From assembly GCF_019599405.1 (NCBI RefSeq), contig NZ_RKLQ01000002.1, positions 1,121,677-1,185,676 of the forward strand: 64,000 nt of DNA. Direction: 5' to 3'. Source of the DNA: Haloarcula salinisoli. Its GTDB lineage: Archaea; Halobacteriota; Halobacteria; Halobacteriales; Haloarculaceae. The number at the start of each line of letters is the position of its first letter. The stretch's first letter is position 1. Made by a program: the position numbers and the translations under genes. Positions 59,988 through 64,000 of this stretch are shown here, in pieces. The notes beneath the pieces are model-generated. The model was not told the DNA's origin, made no database searches, and saw nothing but the letters and a program-made list of their open reading frames with translations.

Positions 59988-61049
59988 ATGACTGACGAGC
60001 TCGGGCGGGTAGACCGCGCGATTCTCAACGCCTTCCAGGGGGGGTTCCCCGTCGTTTCCCGGCCATTCGAGCCGGCCGCCGCGGCACTGGCCGACCACGA
60101 TATCGACATTACGGGCGCGGAGCTGCTCGAACGGGTCCAGGACCTGGACGAGCGGGGGGTGCTCAGCCGCTTTGGCGCGCTCATCAACGCCGAGGAAATC
60201 GGCGGGACGGCGACGCTGGTCGCGACCCACGCTCCCGAGGACAGCTACGACGACCACGTCGAACTCGTCAACGCCCATCCGGAGGTCGCCCACAACTACG
60301 AGCGCGAACACCCCTATCTCAACATGTGGTTCGTGCTCAGCGTGGTCGACGAGGACCGCGTCGAGGAAGTACTGGCCGAGATAGAGGCCGAGACCGGCGA
60401 GCCGACCTACAACTTGCCCAAACAGCAGGAGTTCCACGTGGGAGCGAAGTTCCCCGTCGAGGGGCCACAGACCCAGGCCGTCGACTGCAGCGACGCCGGC
60501 CCGGCCGTCGAGCCGACCGACCACCGCTCCCTGACGCCCGAGGAACTCGACCTCGTGCTGGAGATCCAGGGCGGGCTCCCCATCACCGAGACGCCCTACG
60601 CCGACGTGGCCGACGCCATCGGTGCCGACACCGAGTGGGTCATCAGTACTATCAAGCGGTTCAACGAGGAGGGGAAGGTCCGCCGCGTGGGGGCCATCCC
60701 GAACCACTACGCGCTGGGCTACTCGGAGAACGGGATGACCGTCTGGGACGTGCCCGACGAGGTCATCGACGAGGTGGGGCCGGCCATCGCCGAATTCGAC
60801 TTCGTGACCCACTGCTACGAGCGCCCGCGTCACGAGGGGGTCTGGCCGTACAACTTCTTCGCGATGACTCACGGCCGCAGTGAGGACGAGAGCGAGCAGC
60901 GCATCCAGCAGGTCCACGACCGGATGACGGAGTTCTGGGACGTCGAGGAGGACGACTGGGACACGCTGTTCTCGACGCGTATCCTGAAGAAGACGGGTAT
61001 CAGACTGGACGAGCGCGCGGAGGCCAACGCCGACGCCGCTGGGGACTGA
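59988..61049 (+). CDS. Fused siroheme decarboxylase AhbA-AhbB
   Basis: The 353-residue protein is a tandem of two Lrp/AsnC-fold units (about 1-160 and 170-345). Each has an HTH and a C-terminal ferredoxin-like half with the histidine motif H.YER: AHNYEREHPYLNMWF (about 100) and THCYERPRHEGVWPYNFF (about 273). Siroheme decarboxylase AhbA/AhbB normally forms a heterodimer from two genes; here both are fused. It makes didecarboxysiroheme on the alternative haem route. The upstream TTTTTATTC box is 27 nt away. First gene of an operon with the SirC-like and hemA genes, which supports the role. Confidence 0.87.
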   Translation: MTDELGRVDRAILNAFQGGFPVVSRPFEPAAAALADHDIDITGAELLERVQDLDERGVLSRFGALINAEEIGGTATLVATHAPEDSYDDHVELVNAHPEVAHNYEREHPYLNMWFVLSVVDEDRVEEVLAEIEAETGEPTYNLPKQQEFHVGAKFPVEGPQTQAVDCSDAGPAVEPTDHRSLTPEELDLVLEIQGGLPITETPYADVADAIGADTEWVISTIKRFNEEGKVRRVGAIPNHYALGYSENGMTVWDVPDEVIDEVGPAIAEFDFVTHCYERPRHEGVWPYNFFAMTHGRSEDESEQRIQQVHDRMTEFWDVEEDDWDTLFSTRILKKTGIRLDERAEANADAAGD

Positions 61050-61696
61050 TGATTCCGCTCCTCCACGACTTCACGGGCGAGACGGTGCTGGTCTTCGGCG
61101 GCGGGCCGGTCGGCGCCCGGAAAGCCCGCCGCTTCGGGGCCGAGGCCAGCGTGGTCGTCGTCAGCCCCGACTTCGCCGACCGGGACTTCGGCGCGGCCGA
61201 ACTCGTCCGGGAAGCGCCCGACGCCGACGGCGTCAGGACGTGGGTCGACCGGACCGACCCGGCGCTGGTGGTCGCGGCCACGGACGACGCCGAGCTGAAC
61301 GCGGTCGCTGAGACCGCCGCCCGCGAGCGGGGTGCCCTGGTCAACCGCGCCGACGACCACGGCGAGCAGGACGTCGGTAACGTCGTGGTCCCAGCCACGG
61401 TCCGGTCGGACCCGGTGGTGATGGCCGTCGCCACGGGCGGGCACTCGCCCGCGCTCTCGAAACATCTGCGGGAGTCGTTCGAAGACCAGTTCGCCGACGC
61501 GGGAGAAATGGCCGAACTGTCCGGAAAGCTCCGCGAAGAGTTGAAGTCCACTGACATGACGCCAACAGAACGTCGTGATGCGGTCAGAACGGTGGTCAGA
61601 TCCGACGAGGTTTGGAAGGCTTTAGATAGTGGCAGGTCCAAGGCACGACAAGTAGCAGCAGACGTGATTGGATACCAAATGGGTGATACGTCGTGA
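61049..61696 (+). CDS. Precorrin-2 dehydrogenase / siroheme synthase
   Basis: NAD-dependent enzyme that oxidises precorrin-2 to sirohydrochlorin for siroheme. The 215-residue protein has the Rossmann motif VLVFGGGPVGARKARRFG, VVVSPDFADR, then ALVVAATDDAELNAVAETAARERGALVNRADD and the C-terminal VPATVRSDPVVMAVATGGHSPALSKHLRE. It corresponds to the N-terminal CysG/Met8p/SirC part without a methyltransferase. It starts at ATG 61049, overlapping the stop of the previous gene by one base (TGATG), and overlaps hemA by 4 bp (GTGA). Confidence 0.93.
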   Translation: MIPLLHDFTGETVLVFGGGPVGARKARRFGAEASVVVVSPDFADRDFGAAELVREAPDADGVRTWVDRTDPALVVAATDDAELNAVAETAARERGALVNRADDHGEQDVGNVVVPATVRSDPVVMAVATGGHSPALSKHLRESFEDQFADAGEMAELSGKLREELKSTDMTPTERRDAVRTVVRSDEVWKALDSGRSKARQVAADVIGYQMGDTS

Positions 61697-63027
61697 GACA
61701 GGATAACGGGGTTATCGTCGGCGTGTGTGTGAGCCACGAGCACGCCAGCGTCGACCAGCTGGAGACGGCCGCTGCCGACAGCCAGCGCCACGCCGTCGAG
61801 TCCCTGCTCACCGAGCCCGGCATCTCGGAGGCCTTTGCCCTCCAGACGTGCAACCGGACCGAGGGGTACGTCGTCGCGCCGGACCACGAGACGGGTCTGG
61901 AGGCACTGGAGCTCTTCACACGGGCCGTCACCGACGAGGTCGTCGTCGAGATGGGCCACGAGGCCAGCCTGCGCCACCTCATGCGGGTCGCGGCCGGCCT
62001 CGAATCCATCGTGCTGGGCGAGGACCAGATTCTCGGCCAGCTCCGGGACGCCTACGAGGACGCCCGCGGGGTCGGCGGTATCGGAACGCTCCTCGAGGAC
62101 GGTATCACCAAGGCCATCCACGTCGGCGAGCGCGCCCGGTCGGAGACGGCCATCAACGAGGGGGTCGTCTCGCTGGCCTCGGCCGCCGTCCGGCTGGTCG
62201 ACCGCGAGTGCTCACTGGAGGGGGAGACAGCCCTCGTCGTGGGTGCCGGCGAGATGGGCCAGCTAGCAGCGAAAGCCCTCGCCGAACGAGTCGACCGGGT
62301 TATCGTCGCGAACCGCACGGTCCCACACGCCGAACACGTCGCCGAGACCGTCGACACAGAGGCCAGCGCGGTGGCGCTCGACGCGATAGAGGCCGCCCTC
62401 GCTGAGGCCCGCGTCGTCGTCTCGGCGACCGGGTCCAACGGCCAGGTGTTCGACGTGGGCGCTTTCGCCGACGCGGGCGAGACGGCCGTCGTCGACATCG
62501 CCCAGCCCCGTGACGTGCCTGCGGGGGCCGACCGGCTCCCCTCCGTGACGGTGTACGACCTCGACGCGCTGGAGTCGGTGACCGCCGAGACCAGGCAACA
62601 GCGCCAGCGGGCCGCCGAGGCCGTCGAGGCCTTAGTCGACGAGGAGTTCGACCACCTGCTGACCCAGTACAAACGCAAGCGGGCCGACCGCGTCATCTCC
62701 GCGATGTACGAGAGCGCCGAGCGGGTGAAAGCGGCCGAACTCAACACCGCGATGGCTCAGGCCGACTTCGACGAGGGCCAGCGCGAGGTGCTGGAAGCGA
62801 TGGCCGACTCCATCGTCTCCCAGCTGCTCGCGGCCCCGACCAAGAGCCTGCGCGACGCCGCCGAGGAGGACGACTGGGAGACCATCCACACCGCGCTCGA
62901 ACTGTTCGACCCCGACTTCGGGCCCGAACCGCCCGAGTTCGTCGAGGGGATGAACATCGAGGACATCCCAGAAGGGATGCGCGACGACATCCCCCCGGCA
63001 GTGCTCGAACAGCTGGCCGACGACTAG
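61693..63027 (+). CDS. hemA: Glutamyl-tRNA reductase HemA
   Basis: First step of tetrapyrrole synthesis (C5 pathway): reduces glutamyl-tRNA to glutamate-1-semialdehyde. The 444-residue protein has the catalytic Cys53 in LQTCNRTEGYV, the active-site loop HLMRVAAGLESIVLGEDQILGQLRDAYE, the NADPH domain VVGAGEMGQLAAKAL and VVVSATGSNGQ, and a C-terminal dimerisation helix domain. GTG at 61693 overlaps the SirC-like stop. The last gene of the haem operon; placing the entry enzyme beside the siroheme branch suggests coordinated supply. Confidence 0.95.
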   Translation: MRQDNGVIVGVCVSHEHASVDQLETAAADSQRHAVESLLTEPGISEAFALQTCNRTEGYVVAPDHETGLEALELFTRAVTDEVVVEMGHEASLRHLMRVAAGLESIVLGEDQILGQLRDAYEDARGVGGIGTLLEDGITKAIHVGERARSETAINEGVVSLASAAVRLVDRECSLEGETALVVGAGEMGQLAAKALAERVDRVIVANRTVPHAEHVAETVDTEASAVALDAIEAALAEARVVVSATGSNGQVFDVGAFADAGETAVVDIAQPRDVPAGADRLPSVTVYDLDALESVTAETRQQRQRAAEAVEALVDEEFDHLLTQYKRKRADRVISAMYESAERVKAAELNTAMAQADFDEGQREVLEAMADSIVSQLLAAPTKSLRDAAEEDDWETIHTALELFDPDFGPEPPEFVEGMNIEDIPEGMRDDIPPAVLEQLADD

Positions 63028-63112
63028 CTGTAGCCGGTGTTTCCTTTGACGCGAGTGGACTCCCTCTGAACAGCTATAGATACCCTGAAACTACCGGCAG
63101 CTACACTGCCGA

Positions 63113-63488
63113 CAGCCAGAAAGCCCCGCCGGTCTGGACTCGGGGGACTCGCTGTCGTCCGAGAGAGCGAAGCTCTCTCGTGATGAACGAAAGGCGTTGT
63201 GCGCCTTTCGAACCACGCGCGCTCACTTCGCTCGCGTGCTAGCGTCGTCCGCCTTCGTCCAGACCGCCGCCCCTTTCAGTCCCGCCCATGCTGGCTGACC
63301 AACCGGCTACGGGTGGACTGAAAGGGGCGAACCGTTCGACTCGGCGGGCGAAGTAAGCACCGAGGGAGCAATGCGACCGAGGCGCGCAGCGAGCTCGTTC
63401 GAAAATCTTCGATTTTCGTGATGACGAAAGACGGCTTTGCCGTCTTTCGAACCACCCCCGAGTCGAACGGTTCGGGGCTTTCTGGCTG
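63113..63488. repeat. Hairpin-cassette repeat element F
   Basis: A 376-bp element with ends CAGCCAGAAAGCCCC (63113-63127) and GGGGCTTTCTGGCTG (63474-63488). It has CGAGAGAGC-GAA-GCTCTCTCG (63160-63180), TGATGA, CGAAAGGCG-TTGTG-CGCCTTTCG (63188-63210), AACCAC; the inverted pair CGCCCCTTTCAGTCC / GGACTGAAAGGGGCG around 63268-63329; and CGAAAATC-TTC-GATTTTCG (63400-63418), TGATGA, CGAAAGACGGC-TTT-GCCGTCTTTCG (63425-63449), AACCAC. The richest copy of the family. No gene. The rest of the 63028-63568 gap has nothing else recognisable. Confidence 0.9.
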
Positions 63489-63568
63489 TTAGCACTATGG
63501 TTCTCTCAGTCGAACACAACAATTCCTAGCGGCCAAACCACTTTGAGGCTGGCAGGCCACCTGCCGGT

Positions 63569-63847
63569 ATGGCAGACCTGCTTTCCGACGACGAGATAAG
63601 CGACCAGCTTCCCGCGGCGTGGGACCGCGAGGGCGACGAAATCGTCCGCGTCTACGAGTTCGACGACTATCTCGGTGCCTCGGGCTTTCTCGCCGCCGCC
63701 GCGGGCGTCGCCGAGGACGCCTGGCATCACCCCGAGATGACCGTCCGCTGGGGGGAGTGTGAGGTACGGCTGACGACCCACGACGCCGGCGGTATCACCG
63801 GCAACGACATCGACATGGCCGAACGGCTGGACAACGTCTACGAGTAG
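63569..63847 (+). CDS. 4a-hydroxytetrahydrobiopterin dehydratase (pterin-4a-carbinolamine dehydratase)
   Basis: A 92-residue protein with the PCD signature AEDAWHHPEMTVRW (His53, His54, Pro55, Trp61) and His71 in TTHDAGGITGND. It recycles pterin carbinolamine after aromatic amino-acid hydroxylation, or acts in molybdopterin-related pterin chemistry in microbes. The fold's length and catalytic histidines are intact. ATG at 63569. The LWR-salt-type gene begins 1 bp after its stop, so they are likely co-transcribed. Confidence 0.92.
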   Translation: MADLLSDDEISDQLPAAWDREGDEIVRVYEFDDYLGASGFLAAAAGVAEDAWHHPEMTVRWGECEVRLTTHDAGGITGNDIDMAERLDNVYE

Positions 63848-63848
63848 C

Positions 63849-64000
63849 GTGGTCGCCCACGACCCGGCCGGGACGGGGGCCCGGTACGTCTTCCGCGTGA
63901 CCGTCCGGCTCGACCCCCTGCCAGGCTACCGCGCCGACCCCGACACGTTCGAGACCGTCCTCTCCAGAGCGGCCGACCCACCCGTCGAGGACGGCTGGCT
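63849..64000 (+). CDS. LWR-salt-type haloarchaeal protein (5' part, cut by window end)
   Basis: From GTG at 63849 an open frame runs to the window end: about 50 residues including ARYVFRVTVRLDPLPGYRAD, DTFETVLSRAADPPVEDGWL. This matches the start of the haloarchaeal LWR-salt family as I recall it (a small acidic protein with a C-terminal DHLWRG motif, here beyond the window). One base separates it from the pterin dehydratase stop. Function unknown. Confidence 0.6.
   Translation, partial: MVAHDPAGTGARYVFRVTVRLDPLPGYRADPDTFETVLSRAADPPVEDGW

Overview
The window is chromosomal DNA from an extremely halophilic archaeon (class Halobacteria; the trpDFEG order and overall gene style suggest a Haloarcula-like member of the Haloarculaceae, which is inference). 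The evidence is high GC coding DNA with strongly acidic proteins, archaeal replication proteins (DnaG-type primase, RFC large subunit), halocyanin and other twin-arginine lipoproteins, a HalX response regulator, an elongator tRNA-Met with a canonical bulge-helix-bulge intron, and many genes whose TATA-like box lies 25-29 nt before the start codon, as expected for leaderless haloarchaeal mRNAs.

Layout. 1-4.4 kb: end of a repeat element, then the trpDFEG operon. 4.4-10.6 kb: class II ribonucleotide reductase behind a 590-bp intergenic region with an origin-box-like motif, a repeat element, a membrane molybdopterin oxidoreductase. 10.6-16.2 kb: a large hybrid sensor kinase, a TVP38-like membrane protein, small regulators and unknowns. 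16.3-22.8 kb: tRNA-Met, halocyanin, an FG-GAP beta-propeller protein, an alcohol dehydrogenase, a GlpA-like flavoprotein, a HalX regulator. 22.9-29.1 kb: PNPOx-like protein, RNase H, small membrane proteins, an orphan IS200/IS605-type right end joined to the malic enzyme stop, a one-domain CtaA, and an AT-richer inserted segment with an in-frame duplicated membrane gene. 29.2-34.5 kb: RFC large subunit, a VapBC-type pair, a pilin-like protein, an HTH regulator, HMG-CoA synthase. 34.6-48.9 kb: PKD surface protein, MscS, PdxS, paralogous membrane proteins, ValS, a CapA-like protein, a sodium:solute symporter with its DUF3311 partner. 49-59 kb: a CARF-like regulator, a Tat lipoprotein, DnaG, DUF92, a cis-prenyltransferase and a divergent paralogue, two CspA genes. 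60-64 kb: a haem operon (fused siroheme decarboxylase, precorrin-2 dehydrogenase, glutamyl-tRNA reductase), pterin dehydratase and the start of an LWR-salt-type gene.

Functional groups: tryptophan synthesis (trpDFEG lacks only trpC/trpA/trpB here); alternative (siroheme) haem synthesis plus haem A (CtaA); isoprenoid lipid metabolism (HMG-CoA synthase, UppS pair, DUF92); DNA replication and nucleotide supply (NrdJ, RFC, DnaG, RNase H).

The most unusual feature is a dispersed family of noncoding elements (at about 0-0.2, 8.6, 32.9, 40.2, 56.2 and 63.1 kb) bounded by the motif CAGCCAGAAAGCCCC and its inverse and filled with perfect short hairpins, mostly with 3-nt loops. The same hairpin module (hairpin-TGATGA-hairpin-AACCAC) also lies in frame inside the ATPase domain of the sensor kinase at 13.1 kb, where it encodes an extra segment of about 87 residues. 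This points to a mobile or recombining hairpin-cassette family active in both intergenic and coding DNA.
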